DNA of 64,000 nucleotides from positions 120,167 through 184,166 of the forward strand of contig NZ_CYSB01000004.1 in assembly GCF_001458255.1 (NCBI RefSeq). Reading direction: 5' to 3'. Below the pieces are notes generated by a model that made no database searches, was not told the origin of the DNA, and saw only the letters and a list, made by a program, of their open reading frames with translations. The stretch comes from Thalassovita autumnalis. Lineage in GTDB: Bacteria > Pseudomonadota > Alphaproteobacteria > Rhodobacterales > Rhodobacteraceae. Positions within the stretch are counted from its first letter, which is position 1. Each line of letters starts with the position of its first letter. Below, piece after piece: positions 28,323 through 36,734 of the stretch. Made by a program: the position numbers and the translations under genes.

Positions 28323-29015
28323 ATGCGTTTATACTATTTCACGGGATCTCAGTTTGCTCTCGACAATATCGCCAATCGCCGCTTGAAAGTTTCATTCGCG
28401 GATCAAGTTAACGATATATTCGAGCTAAATCCTTTTGATTTTGGCGAAGAAAAAGACGTCGCACGCGCAGCGCGCCTTCAATGGCAGCGCTCAATTCGAA
28501 ACCACGCAAAAACACAAGGTTTTATTAGTTTCTCTAAAAGCTGGAATAGCCCCGCCATGTGGAGCCACTATGCTGAAAATCATTTGGGTGTCTGTTATGG
28601 TTTTGACATTCCTTCGGGGCCAAATACTACTTTGGTGGAAATGAAATACCCCGACAAACTCAAAAAGTTTGACCATGCCGCACTCTCCGACAGAAATGTC
28701 CTCACAGAGATGATCAATTATGCGCAGCGGCACAAAAGCCAAGTCTGGGAGTACGAACAGGAGTGGCGCACCGATGTATCCTTGAACAAAGACGAACAGG
28801 AAGCTAAAGCTCGCGGCGCAAGCATATTCTACCTACCATTCTCTGAAAAACTTAAACTCAAAAAAATTATTATCGGAACTAGATCAAAGATCACCTCTAC
28901 GCAGATAAACAATGCACTTGGCCCCATGTCAGGTTGCGTGGAGATAGTGACCGCGCGCGCTTCATTTAGAGAGTACAAGATTGTTGAACAGAAACTTAGC
29001 CGGTTGAAAAAATAG
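28323..29015 (+). CDS. DUF2971 family protein, low GC
   Basis: A 230-residue soluble protein of the DUF2971 family: LYYFTGSQFALDNIANRRLKVS at the N-terminus, FSKSWNSPAMWSHYAENHLGVCYGF in the middle, and VWEYEQEWR later, all typical. Function is unknown. The start may be the ATG at 28323 or the GTG at 28314; GAGGG sits at 28306-28310. Composition is markedly AT-rich relative to parE, 20 nt upstream, so it is probably an acquired gene inserted behind parE. Members occur in varied accessory regions. Confidence 0.75.
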   Translation: MRLYYFTGSQFALDNIANRRLKVSFADQVNDIFELNPFDFGEEKDVARAARLQWQRSIRNHAKTQGFISFSKSWNSPAMWSHYAENHLGVCYGFDIPSGPNTTLVEMKYPDKLKKFDHAALSDRNVLTEMINYAQRHKSQVWEYEQEWRTDVSLNKDEQEAKARGASIFYLPFSEKLKLKKIIIGTRSKITSTQINNALGPMSGCVEIVTARASFREYKIVEQKLSRLKK

Positions 29016-29120
29016 CGACACGCAGAGACGTTTCGCGCCCGAGCCCGGGGGCGGCTATCAGCTTGCTTCGTGGTCACAGTATACTGCAATCGCATCGGCA
29101 AGCGGACAGCTATGAAATTC

Positions 29121-29171
29121 GCGCCCGCCCTTGGGGGCGGGGTCGGGCGCGATCCGAAGCTACGCTTCGGA
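29121..29171. repeat. Two-hairpin GC-rich element
   Basis: GCGCCCG (29121-29127) pairs with CGGGCGC (29144-29150), and a second perfect hairpin TCCGAAGC-TAC-GCTTCGGA (29153-29171) follows. The layout, a large hairpin then an 8-bp stem with a 3-nt loop, is the same as at 10176-10247. Confidence 0.55.
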
Positions 29172-29216
29172 AGGTGGTGGTGGCACCCAGATCTCTGAAG
29201 TAACTTACGCCTGCCC

Positions 29217-29633
29217 CTACCCCTCATGCAGGCGGGACAGCGCATCCTCACACAGGCCCAGTTCCAGCCATTGGCAGCCTTCGCAGAGCTTTGACAGATC
29301 CCCCGGCATGACGTTCTGGCGGATCCGCTCCAGTGCCTCACCCCAGGTCAGTTCTTCGTGCGGGTCAAATTTCAGCGCCATGGCATGGGCCCGGTCGAGG
29401 CGGGAAATGCCCTGTTGGTTCACGCAAGCCCGCCCGCGCCGTTTTGGACAGGGGCCGCAGATGTCATCGGCGTAGCCGACCACCTTCATCGGTGTCGCCT
29501 CGCCCCCCGGGGCGCGCAGCCGGTCCAGCACGATGGCGGTCATATTATCGGTGAATTCACCCGAATAACCCTTGCCCTCATAGCCGATGGCACAGAGGAA
29601 ATGATGCGGGCGGAAACGAACGGGCTGGCTCAT
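29217..29633 (-). CDS. DUF1284 cysteine-rich protein
   Basis: A 138-residue protein of the DUF1284 family. It starts with RFRPHHFLCAIGYEGKGYS and has seven cysteines: one at residue 14, CGPC plus a later Cys around 59-70, and a cluster CEGCQWLELGLC near the C-terminus. This arrangement suggests binding of an iron-sulfur cluster or zinc; no experiment is implied. The minus-strand gene is convergent with the DUF2971 gene, with the two-hairpin element between them. Confidence 0.8.
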   Translation of the reverse strand: MSQPVRFRPHHFLCAIGYEGKGYSGEFTDNMTAIVLDRLRAPGGEATPMKVVGYADDICGPCPKRRGRACVNQQGISRLDRAHAMALKFDPHEELTWGEALERIRQNVMPGDLSKLCEGCQWLELGLCEDALSRLHEG

Positions 29634-29855
29634 GGCGCGACGTTAGCCGCTTTGATCTGAAAGCACGATCCCCGAAGCCTGAAATTCCCCCCGTTTTTTG
29701 CCCCGGTGATGGGGCGAAAACCGGCCACCAAATGCAACACTCAGACCCTTGGTAGCCAAGGCGACCAGCAGAAAAACCAATGGGTGCAGCGGGATTGGCA
29801 TCGCCGTTGCATATTCAGGAGGAACGCGATTCCCCTTTCGACCCAATGGGTGCTT

Positions 29856-30296
29856 ATGACCAAACGATTTGATGTCTCCCTTGAGATTTCCAAACTGTTG
29901 ATCCTCCTGTGCAGTGCCAAGCTGGTCGGGGTGTCGGCCCTGACCCGGGCGATCCTGCACAATGGCGGTCACCCTTTGGTCACCACGGCGCTGGTGGTGC
30001 TTTATACCGCGCTGGCGCTGTCGATCTTTGCCGGCATCCTGCATCTGGGCGCCATCACCCGGCTGGTCGAGACCAGTGAACATCGCCAGCATGTCGCGGA
30101 TGCCGCAGATGCTGCCCAGCCGTGGGAGTTTGTCTCCCTCGGGGAAGGCACGGCGGCGCGGCACAGTGCCTTGGCGCAGAAGGCGATGTTTCTGGTGGCG
30201 ATCCTGGCGCTGATCCTTGCCCTGCTGGTCGACCGCAATCTGGGCGGGCACCCGACAGGCACCAGCCAGATGGCAGCCTTTGCCAGCGACCTTTAA
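29856..30296 (+). CDS. Small membrane protein, unknown function
   Basis: A 146-residue protein with hydrophobic stretches near residues 10-28, 42-65 and 112-128, predicting about three membrane helices with a soluble loop between the second and third. I do not recognise the family. I start it at the ATG at 29856, where it begins with MTKRFDVSLEISKLL; upstream reading frame lacks membrane or coding character. Ends 4 nt into the convergent threonine aldolase gene. Confidence 0.6.
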   Translation: MTKRFDVSLEISKLLILLCSAKLVGVSALTRAILHNGGHPLVTTALVVLYTALALSIFAGILHLGAITRLVETSEHRQHVADAADAAQPWEFVSLGEGTAARHSALAQKAMFLVAILALILALLVDRNLGGHPTGTSQMAAFASDL

Positions 30297-31345
30297 GCGT
30301 AGCCGGGCCGTTCCACCGCGGCGATCAGGGCGAAAGCGGCCTCCTCCACCTCGGCCATGCTGACATCCAGATGGGTCACCACGCGGAACCGGCCGCGCCC
30401 CTCACTGTTCAGGCGGATGCCGTGGCGGGCAAGTGTCATGGCGATCTGGTCGGTGCTCTGCCCCGTGGCGGAGACATCAACAAAGGCGATATTGGTTTCC
30501 GGCGGTGTGGCGCTGAGCCCCAGCCCCGGCGTGCCGCGCAGCAGATCGGTGAACCGGCGGGCCTTTTCATGATCCTCGCCCAGACGCGGCAGGTTATGCG
30601 CCAGAGCGTAAAGCCCCGCCGCCGCCAGCACACCAGATTGCCGCATCGCGCCGCCCAACCGATGTTTCCACCCCCAGGCCCGGCGGATGAACTCGTGTGA
30701 TCCGGCCAGAACAGCGCCCACCGGGCATCCCAATCCTTTGGAAAGATCAATCCAGGCGCTGTGAAACCCCTGACAGAAATCCGCCGCCGGCACATCCGCG
30801 CCCACTGCGGCATTCATCAGGCGTGCCCCGTCCATATGCAGCACCAGCCCCTCGGCCTGCGCCAGATCGCGCAGATCCGCCAGCACCTGCAGCGGCCAGA
30901 TCGCGCCGCCACCAAAGTTGGTGGTCTGCTCCACAGAAATCAGCCGTGACACCGGTGAGCGGTCGCGCGGTGCGCGCAGGCGGTGGGCCACATCCTCGGC
31001 CGTGAAGATGCCGCTTTCGGTTTCAATCGTTGCGATCTGCGCCCCGGCCAGCGCCGCAGCCCCCGCCCCTTCGGAGCGGAAGATATGCGAATTGGCAGCG
31101 GCCAGAATTTCATCGCCCGGGCGGCAATGCACCAGAAAGGCAATCTGATTGCACATGGTGCCGGAGGGCAGGAAAATCGCATCCTCCATCCCCAGCATCC
31201 GCGCCACCTCAGCGCAGAGCGCCAGGGTTGTCGGATCTTCGCCGCGTTGTTCGTCACCGGTTTCAGCGCCCGCCATAGCGGCCAGCATGCCAGCGCTTGG
31301 ACGCGTGGCCGTGTCCGAAATCAAATCAATTGGAAAGGCACTCAC
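30293..31345 (-). CDS. ltaE: Low-specificity threonine aldolase
   Basis: A 350-residue fold-type I PLP enzyme that cleaves threonine or other beta-hydroxy amino acids to glycine and an aldehyde. Marks: DLISDTATRPSAGMLAAM, FLPSGTMCNQIAF, LHMDGARLMNAAV, and the PLP-lysine region WIDLSKGLGCPVGAVLAG. The start is GTG at 31345, overlapping the DUF4387 stop by 4 nt (GTGA), so it belongs to the AtuA operon. In that setting the substrate might be a hydroxy amino acid other than threonine; this is inference. Confidence 0.9.
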   Translation of the reverse strand: MSAFPIDLISDTATRPSAGMLAAMAGAETGDEQRGEDPTTLALCAEVARMLGMEDAIFLPSGTMCNQIAFLVHCRPGDEILAAANSHIFRSEGAGAAALAGAQIATIETESGIFTAEDVAHRLRAPRDRSPVSRLISVEQTTNFGGGAIWPLQVLADLRDLAQAEGLVLHMDGARLMNAAVGADVPAADFCQGFHSAWIDLSKGLGCPVGAVLAGSHEFIRRAWGWKHRLGGAMRQSGVLAAAGLYALAHNLPRLGEDHEKARRFTDLLRGTPGLGLSATPPETNIAFVDVSATGQSTDQIAMTLARHGIRLNSEGRGRFRVVTHLDVSMAEVEEAAFALIAAVERPGYA

Positions 31346-31647
31346 GCGGGCAGGTCCAGCTCATTCAGCAGAACGGCCGCCTGCGCGCCGTGCATATCGC
31401 GGTCAAAGCGTGATCCCTGCACCGTGGGGCGCGGGACCGAGATCTTGATCACATTGAGCGCGGCGATTTCAAACCGCTTCAGGCTGCTGGGATCCACCTT
31501 GAACAGATCAGCGACCACCGTGTTCTGAATACGCGGGCACAGGGCCTCAAATGCGGTGGCGCTGTTGCAGAACACATCAATGGTGACCCAGAACGGACCG
31601 GCGTTTTTGGACCGTGCCTTGGCCCCGAAATCATGCAGCTTTGCCAT
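31342..31647 (-). CDS. DUF4387 (AtuA-related) small protein
   Basis: A 101-residue protein matching DUF4387, usually encoded or fused next to AtuA/DUF1446 proteins. Marks: LHDFGAKARSKNAGPFWVTIDVFC near the start and HGAQAAVLLNELDL at the end. It begins one nucleotide after the AtuA stop, with GGAGGT in the end of that gene as ribosome site. The two likely act as parts of one enzyme. Reaction unknown. Confidence 0.85.
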   Translation of the reverse strand: MAKLHDFGAKARSKNAGPFWVTIDVFCNSATAFEALCPRIQNTVVADLFKVDPSSLKRFEIAALNVIKISVPRPTVQGSRFDRDMHGAQAAVLLNELDLPA

Positions 31648-31648
31648 C

Positions 31649-33001
31649 TCAGACCTCCGTCACATCAAGGCGGAAGGCCGCCATGGGATCATCCAGTTCC
31701 ATCACATGGTTGAGACAGAATTCATAAAGCGCGCCGCGATCCGACTGGGCCGGGGAATAGGGGAAGGCAAAGCTGGGCAGCTCTTCTTCCTTGGTCAGCG
31801 GATGGTGCAGCAGGAAGGGGTTGATCAGCTTGCCGATCTCAGAACAGGTTTCCGGGCTTTCAGCGGTGATGATGCCCATCACGCCAACCTCAACCGGGTT
31901 GCCTTCTTTGGGTTCCAGATCACCAAAGACCGAGTTCACGCCAATCAGGCGGAACTCAAGGTCATAATCCTCCGCGCCAAGCTCCATCCGGGTGGAGATC
32001 AGGTCGCGCACAAATGCTTCGAGGCTGGCCGCCCACTCCCGGGCGTTTTTCACGTAATGCTCGGCCCGCAGCATCGCCATGATGGTGGCCTGATAGCCCG
32101 CCATCCGCGCGCCTTCCAGTTTCACGGTGTAGCGGTCAGACGGCACCCATGTGCCGCCCTCCACCCGCACCTGACGGTCATTGAGCGCGGTGTATCGCGC
32201 CGCAGTCACATCCAGATGCCCGCCCGGTTCATAGAGCTGGAAGGGGTCGGAATTTTCATAAAGCATATGGGCCGAAACCGAATGCGGCGTGCATCGCGCG
32301 CCTTCGGCCATCGGGGTCACGGTGAAGCCGGTCTTGTCAAACTCCACCATAATCACGCCCGAGGTCGGCATGGTCGAGCAAAGCGCGCCACATTCTGCGA
32401 TCTTGGCGCCATGCCAGGCGCCGCCTGCATGATCGCCATTGATCAGCGGCAAGGCGGCGACAGTGGCGGTGTCGGTGGTGCGACCGGCAATCACGATATC
32501 GGCACCAGTGGCCAGCGCGGCGCCGATTTGCTCGGCGCCGGCCAGTGCCACGATATTGGAACATTGCGCCAGAGTTTCGGCGGAAATCTCAGGTGCAGGA
32601 TCGAGGGGGGTGATGCGATCCTTGTCCAATGCTTCAACCACCCGTTCCGCCGGCTGGCTGGAATACAGGCGGGCAATTTTCAGCGACTGGCCCAGTTCGG
32701 CCGCCAGTTCAGTGGTGATCTGATACATCCACTCAACCGTGCTGTCGCTGCCGCAGGTGCCTGCGGAGCCGATGACCAGTGGCACGCCTGCCTTGGCGCG
32801 CGCCTGCATCAGCTGCTTCCACTCGGCCTTATTGGCCGCGCGGGAGTATTTTGAGGTTCCCGTACCCAGGTAGAAGGGCCCGCTGTCCGTGGAGCCACCA
32901 TCAATGCAGATGATGTCCGGCTGTGCGCTGAGGCCCCGCTCCAGCGCCTCGGGGTCAAACCCAAGGCCCAGAACACCAGCGGGCACGAGAACTTTGGTCA
33001 T
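31649..33001 (-). CDS. AtuA/DUF1446 family acyclic-terpene-utilisation-like protein
   Basis: A 450-residue protein of the DUF1446/AtuA family. Marks: ICIDGGSTDSGPFYLGTG, IGSAGTCGSDSTVEW, IVIAGRTTDTATVAALP and SAHMLYENSDPF. Members were first linked to acyclic terpene (citronellol/geraniol) catabolism in Pseudomonas but are also found in many carboxylate operons, and no activity is firmly known. It lies 4 nt after tctA, followed by DUF4387 and ltaE, so substrate uptake and breakdown are probably coordinated. I do not claim terpene use here because other atu genes are absent. Confidence 0.85.
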   Translation of the reverse strand: MTKVLVPAGVLGLGFDPEALERGLSAQPDIICIDGGSTDSGPFYLGTGTSKYSRAANKAEWKQLMQARAKAGVPLVIGSAGTCGSDSTVEWMYQITTELAAELGQSLKIARLYSSQPAERVVEALDKDRITPLDPAPEISAETLAQCSNIVALAGAEQIGAALATGADIVIAGRTTDTATVAALPLINGDHAGGAWHGAKIAECGALCSTMPTSGVIMVEFDKTGFTVTPMAEGARCTPHSVSAHMLYENSDPFQLYEPGGHLDVTAARYTALNDRQVRVEGGTWVPSDRYTVKLEGARMAGYQATIMAMLRAEHYVKNAREWAASLEAFVRDLISTRMELGAEDYDLEFRLIGVNSVFGDLEPKEGNPVEVGVMGIITAESPETCSEIGKLINPFLLHHPLTKEEELPSFAFPYSPAQSDRGALYEFCLNHVMELDDPMAAFRLDVTEV

Positions 33002-33005
33002 GGTC

Positions 33006-34511
33006 TTAGTCCGATACGCGTTGAGGTTTCTTCAGGACGCCGCGCAGGAACATCGGCGCAACGAAGCCAGCAATTGCCACAACCCACAGACCAATCGCAA
33101 TGGGCGACGACCAGAGGTAAGTGATATTGCCATCCGACAGAACCATGGCACGGCGCAGCGCGTCTTCCATGTGCCCCCCCAGCAGGATGCCAAGGATGAT
33201 CGGCACGGTCGGCACGTCCAGCTTGCGCAGAACCCAGCCGAGGACACCGAAGGCCACCATCAGCAGCAGATCGAAGTAGCTGCCCGAGAGCGAGAAGATA
33301 CCAACGAAGCTGATCATGGTCACACCCGGCAGCAGGATCCATGGCGGTACTGACAGCACCTTCACGAAGACCTTTACCATCGGCACGTTCATCAGAAGCA
33401 GCACGAAGTTGGCGATCAGAAGCGAGGCGATGAGGCCCCAGACCACTTCGGGACGTTCGGTGAACAGGGTTGGACCGGGGGTGATGTTCAGCGTCATCAA
33501 CAGCGCCAGCAGAACCGCCGTGGTGCCCGAACCCGGAACACCCAGCGTCAGCATGGGCACCAGCGCACCACCTGCAGCCGCGTTGTTGCCCGCCTCAGGG
33601 GCCGCCACACCGCGCGGCACACCGGTGCCGAACTTGCCTTCTTCGCCGGCAATGGATTTCTCACCCATATAGGCCAGGAAGGAGCCGAGCGAGGCACCCG
33701 CACCGGGCAGAACACCTGCAACAAAGCCGATCAGCGAGCCACGCAGCTGGGTCCAGCCGGTGGAGATGATGTCTTTGAACGGGATCCGTACCTTATCAAG
33801 CTTCACACCGATTGAGGTGTTCTTGCCGTGGCTTTCGATGAAGAAGAACACTTCGGCGATGGCGAACAGACCGACGATGGCAACCAGGAAGTCGATGCCG
33901 TCAAAGAGGTGCAGGTTGCCAAAGGTCAGTCGCGGCAGACCCGAGTTGTTGTCCACACCGATCATCGCGATAGCCAGACCGATACAGGAGGCAATCGCCG
34001 CTTTGGCCTGGTTGTTTGATGCAATGCCGCCCAGCGTGGCGAAGGCCAGCATATAGAGGGCAAAGTACTCGGCCGGACCAAACTGGAAGGCCACGCGGGC
34101 CAGCAGCGGGGCCAGCAGCATCAGGCCGATGGTCGACAGGAACGCCCCGGTGAAAGAGGCCACACCCGAGATTACCAGCGCGTCCCCTGCCCGGCCCTGT
34201 TTGGCCATTGGGTAGCCATCAAGGGTGGTCATCAGCGCCGGTTCATCACCGGGAATGTTCAAAAGGATGGATGAGATCCGGCCACCATACATGGCGCCGT
34301 AGTAAACAGCCGTCATCAGCACCAGCGCCGAGGTGGCATCAAGCCCCATCGAGAAGGTGAGTGGGATCAGGATGGCAACGCCGTTGGACGGGCCAAGCCC
34401 CGGCAATGCGCCGATGATGGTGCCAATGAAACAGCCAAACACCGCCAACATCAGGGTGAACGGACTGAGCGCGATGCCGAAGCCGATCGCGAGATTAGCA
34501 AATAGGTCCAT
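33006..34511 (-). CDS. tctA: Tripartite tricarboxylate transporter, TctA subunit
   Basis: A 501-residue membrane protein with about 12 helices, the large subunit of a TTT secondary carboxylate importer. Marks: GALPGLGPSNGVAILIPLTF near residue 40, VYYGAMYGGRISSILLNIPGD, GVLPGAGASLGSFLAY and GVPGSGTTAVLLALL. Family substrates are citrate or other tricarboxylates, but also many other carboxylates. The order tctC-tctB-tctA is on the minus strand, followed by atuA 4 nt later. Confidence 0.95.
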   Translation of the reverse strand: MDLFANLAIGFGIALSPFTLMLAVFGCFIGTIIGALPGLGPSNGVAILIPLTFSMGLDATSALVLMTAVYYGAMYGGRISSILLNIPGDEPALMTTLDGYPMAKQGRAGDALVISGVASFTGAFLSTIGLMLLAPLLARVAFQFGPAEYFALYMLAFATLGGIASNNQAKAAIASCIGLAIAMIGVDNNSGLPRLTFGNLHLFDGIDFLVAIVGLFAIAEVFFFIESHGKNTSIGVKLDKVRIPFKDIISTGWTQLRGSLIGFVAGVLPGAGASLGSFLAYMGEKSIAGEEGKFGTGVPRGVAAPEAGNNAAAGGALVPMLTLGVPGSGTTAVLLALLMTLNITPGPTLFTERPEVVWGLIASLLIANFVLLLMNVPMVKVFVKVLSVPPWILLPGVTMISFVGIFSLSGSYFDLLLMVAFGVLGWVLRKLDVPTVPIILGILLGGHMEDALRRAMVLSDGNITYLWSSPIAIGLWVVAIAGFVAPMFLRGVLKKPQRVSD

Positions 34512-34523
34512 GTGGGGGTCTCC

Positions 34524-34964
34524 CTAGCCGTGGAATGCGGCGGGCAGTGCGAAGAGGCTCAACCCCAGCGCAAATTTGAAGATAGCGAACAGTCCCAGCG
34601 ACAATCCGGTGCCGGCAAGAGCGGCGGGCACAGGGCGGGGGCTGATCTGATAGCTGAGGATGGCAGCCGTCACAGCAGTGGGCAGCAGGAAGCCAAGAGG
34701 CTTCAGCGCGTAGGCGTAACACACAAGCACGATTACCGAGAAAACAAGCGCGCCGAGCGTTTGCAGCTGCGGCCATTCCGGGTCTTCATCGGGGCGCAGG
34801 ACCACAATGATGCCGCAGATCGCCGCAACAGCTCCAATCAACATCGGGAAGGTTTTAGGACCCACCGGATCCGAGAGGAAGCTCGTCTGGATCTGCGTGG
34901 CACTGGCGATATACGCCAGTGCCACCAGAGTGACGACCGCTCCGAAGATACGGTCAGAGATCAT
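34524..34964 (-). CDS. tctB: Tripartite tricarboxylate transporter, TctB subunit
   Basis: A 146-residue small membrane subunit with about four hydrophobic helices (near 5-25, 35-55, 75-95 and 110-130), as in TctB. The ATG overlaps the tctC stop by one base (TAATG), and tctA starts 12 nt after it. It helps TctA move the carboxylate delivered by TctC. Confidence 0.9.
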   Translation of the reverse strand: MISDRIFGAVVTLVALAYIASATQIQTSFLSDPVGPKTFPMLIGAVAAICGIIVVLRPDEDPEWPQLQTLGALVFSVIVLVCYAYALKPLGFLLPTAVTAAILSYQISPRPVPAALAGTGLSLGLFAIFKFALGLSLFALPAAFHG

Positions 34965-35929
34965 TACTGAATCACCCCAATTTCTTTCGACAGGGTGCGG
35001 ATTTCCGCAACCACGCCGTCAACGTAAGACTGGAAGTCGCCGCCAACTTTGGTGAAGGGGGCCAAGCCGTTTGCGGCCATGGCTTCCTGCCACTCAGCGC
35101 TGTCAGCAACCTTCTGCAGGCGGTCTGCCCACATGTTGAAGGTGTCGTCGCTTACGTCCTTGGGAACGTAGAGACCACGCCAGTTCACAGCAACAACATC
35201 GATGCCCTGCTCCTTGGCGGTCGGGATGTCTTCAAAACCCGGGACACGCTCTTCGGTCAGAACGGCCAGCGCACGAACGTCGCCCGACTTCAGGAAGCCA
35301 ACGATTTCCGACATGTCGCCCGACATCGCCTGGGTAAAGCCACCAACGGTCTGGGTGATCGCATCCGCGCCACCGTCAACACCGATGTATTTCACGGCGC
35401 GCACGTCCTCGATACCTGCACGTTGCAGGATCATCAGCGGTTTCAGGTGGTCAAAGCCGCCCACAGCCGAACCACCGGCAAAGGCCAGCTCGCCCGGGTT
35501 TGCTTTGATGGCGTCAACCAGATCGTTCAGCGACTGGTAGGGGCTGTCTGCAGCCACAACCACAACACCCGGATCCGCACCGATGGCACCCACAAAACGA
35601 ACCTGATCCGCGGTCATGCCAGCATAGGCGTTCTGGGCCAGACGGGTCGAGGTTGCTGAAGAGGCCGCCACGATCAGGTCAGCATCGTCCGAACGTTCCG
35701 TCACAACGTGGGTAAACGCCAGACCACCGCCGCCACCGGCCATGTTGGTCACCTGAACAGGTTTATCAACGGCACCGATGTCATGCATGATCTTGCCGAT
35801 CTGACGGCAGGTGAAGTCCCAGCCACCGCCCGGGTTTGCCGGGGCGATACATTCAGCAGCCGATGCCGCACCGGTGACGCCAAAGCTCACCACAACGGCG
35901 CCTGCGAGGGACGCAAATTTGCGATTCAT
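34964..35929 (-). CDS. tctC: Tripartite tricarboxylate transporter, TctC binding protein
   Basis: A 321-residue periplasmic solute-binding protein with a signal peptide (about 1-24, ending ASA). Marks: APANPGGGWDFTCRQIGKIM, VTNMAGGGGGLAFTHVV, and SGDMSEIVGFLKSGDVRALAVLT, all typical of the TctC family; loops around PGGGWD bind the ligand carboxylate. The ATG at 35929 follows GAGGAAAAATT. It is the first gene of the operon and diverges from the response-regulator gene, whose control of this promoter is likely. Confidence 0.94.
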   Translation of the reverse strand: MNRKFASLAGAVVVSFGVTGAASAAECIAPANPGGGWDFTCRQIGKIMHDIGAVDKPVQVTNMAGGGGGLAFTHVVTERSDDADLIVAASSATSTRLAQNAYAGMTADQVRFVGAIGADPGVVVVAADSPYQSLNDLVDAIKANPGELAFAGGSAVGGFDHLKPLMILQRAGIEDVRAVKYIGVDGGADAITQTVGGFTQAMSGDMSEIVGFLKSGDVRALAVLTEERVPGFEDIPTAKEQGIDVVAVNWRGLYVPKDVSDDTFNMWADRLQKVADSAEWQEAMAANGLAPFTKVGGDFQSYVDGVVAEIRTLSKEIGVIQ

Positions 35930-36065
35930 AATTTTTCCTCCCAATGTGCATTGCACATAGATTTCATTTCAGACAGAATCCGAGCAGCTTCTCCTCCGCC
36001 CGCAAATCTGACGTCGCCCAGCTTAGGGTGTGAACCTGTCACCGACCTGTCGCAGAGGAAAATTG

Positions 36066-36734
36066 ATGCGTTTTCTCCTTGTGGAAGATAACGAAAACCT
36101 GGCCGAAGCGGTCAGCACCCGCCTTGGGATGGACGGCCATGCCATTGATACGGCTGGTTCTTTAGCGGATGCCTGGGAATACCTGGATTACTCCAGCTAC
36201 GATATTGTTTTACTGGATTTGACCCTGCCAGACGGCGACGGACGGCGCTTTTTGGCGCAGTGTCGGGCCCAGGGGAACGATGTACCTGTCATCGCGGTGA
36301 CCGCTCAATCGGATGTGTCCAGCCGGGTTGAGGTGCTGGATGCAGGCGCGGATGACTACATCTCAAAGCCGGTCAACTTCTCTGAGTTGGAGGCCCGCTG
36401 CCGCGCGGTTCTGCGCCGTCGGGGGGGATCGTCACATAATGTTCAGCGCTTTGCCGATCTGGAATTTGACACGCTGCGCGCCGAATTGCGCTTCGGCAAT
36501 GAGGCACGTGAGCTGCGCAATCGCGAAATGCGCCTGCTGGAGATTTTCTTTTCAGGCCCCGACCGGATCTTTTCCAAGGTACAGATCGGCGATCGGCTGT
36601 TTACCAGTTCTGAAGAAATCTCGGACAATGTGATTGAGGTTTACGTCGCCCGCCTGCGCAAGAAGATCGAAGGCTCAGGCGCCCAGATCGAAACCGTGCG
36701 CGGCCTTGGCTATCGCCTGTCGGAGCGTGGCTGA
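36066..36734 (+). CDS. tctD: OmpR-family response regulator, TctD-like
   Basis: A 222-residue regulator: receiver domain (about 1-115) with phospho-acceptor Asp51 (YDIVLLDLTLPDGDG) and Lys in ISKPVNF, then a winged-helix OmpR DNA-binding domain (about 125-220, DNVIEVYVARLRKKIEGSG). The start is the ATG at 36066, after GAGGAAAATTG. It diverges from tctCBA and overlaps the sensor start (TGATG), so it very likely controls the carboxylate transporter. Confidence 0.92.
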   Translation: MRFLLVEDNENLAEAVSTRLGMDGHAIDTAGSLADAWEYLDYSSYDIVLLDLTLPDGDGRRFLAQCRAQGNDVPVIAVTAQSDVSSRVEVLDAGADDYISKPVNFSELEARCRAVLRRRGGSSHNVQRFADLEFDTLRAELRFGNEARELRNREMRLLEIFFSGPDRIFSKVQIGDRLFTSSEEISDNVIEVYVARLRKKIEGSGAQIETVRGLGYRLSERG

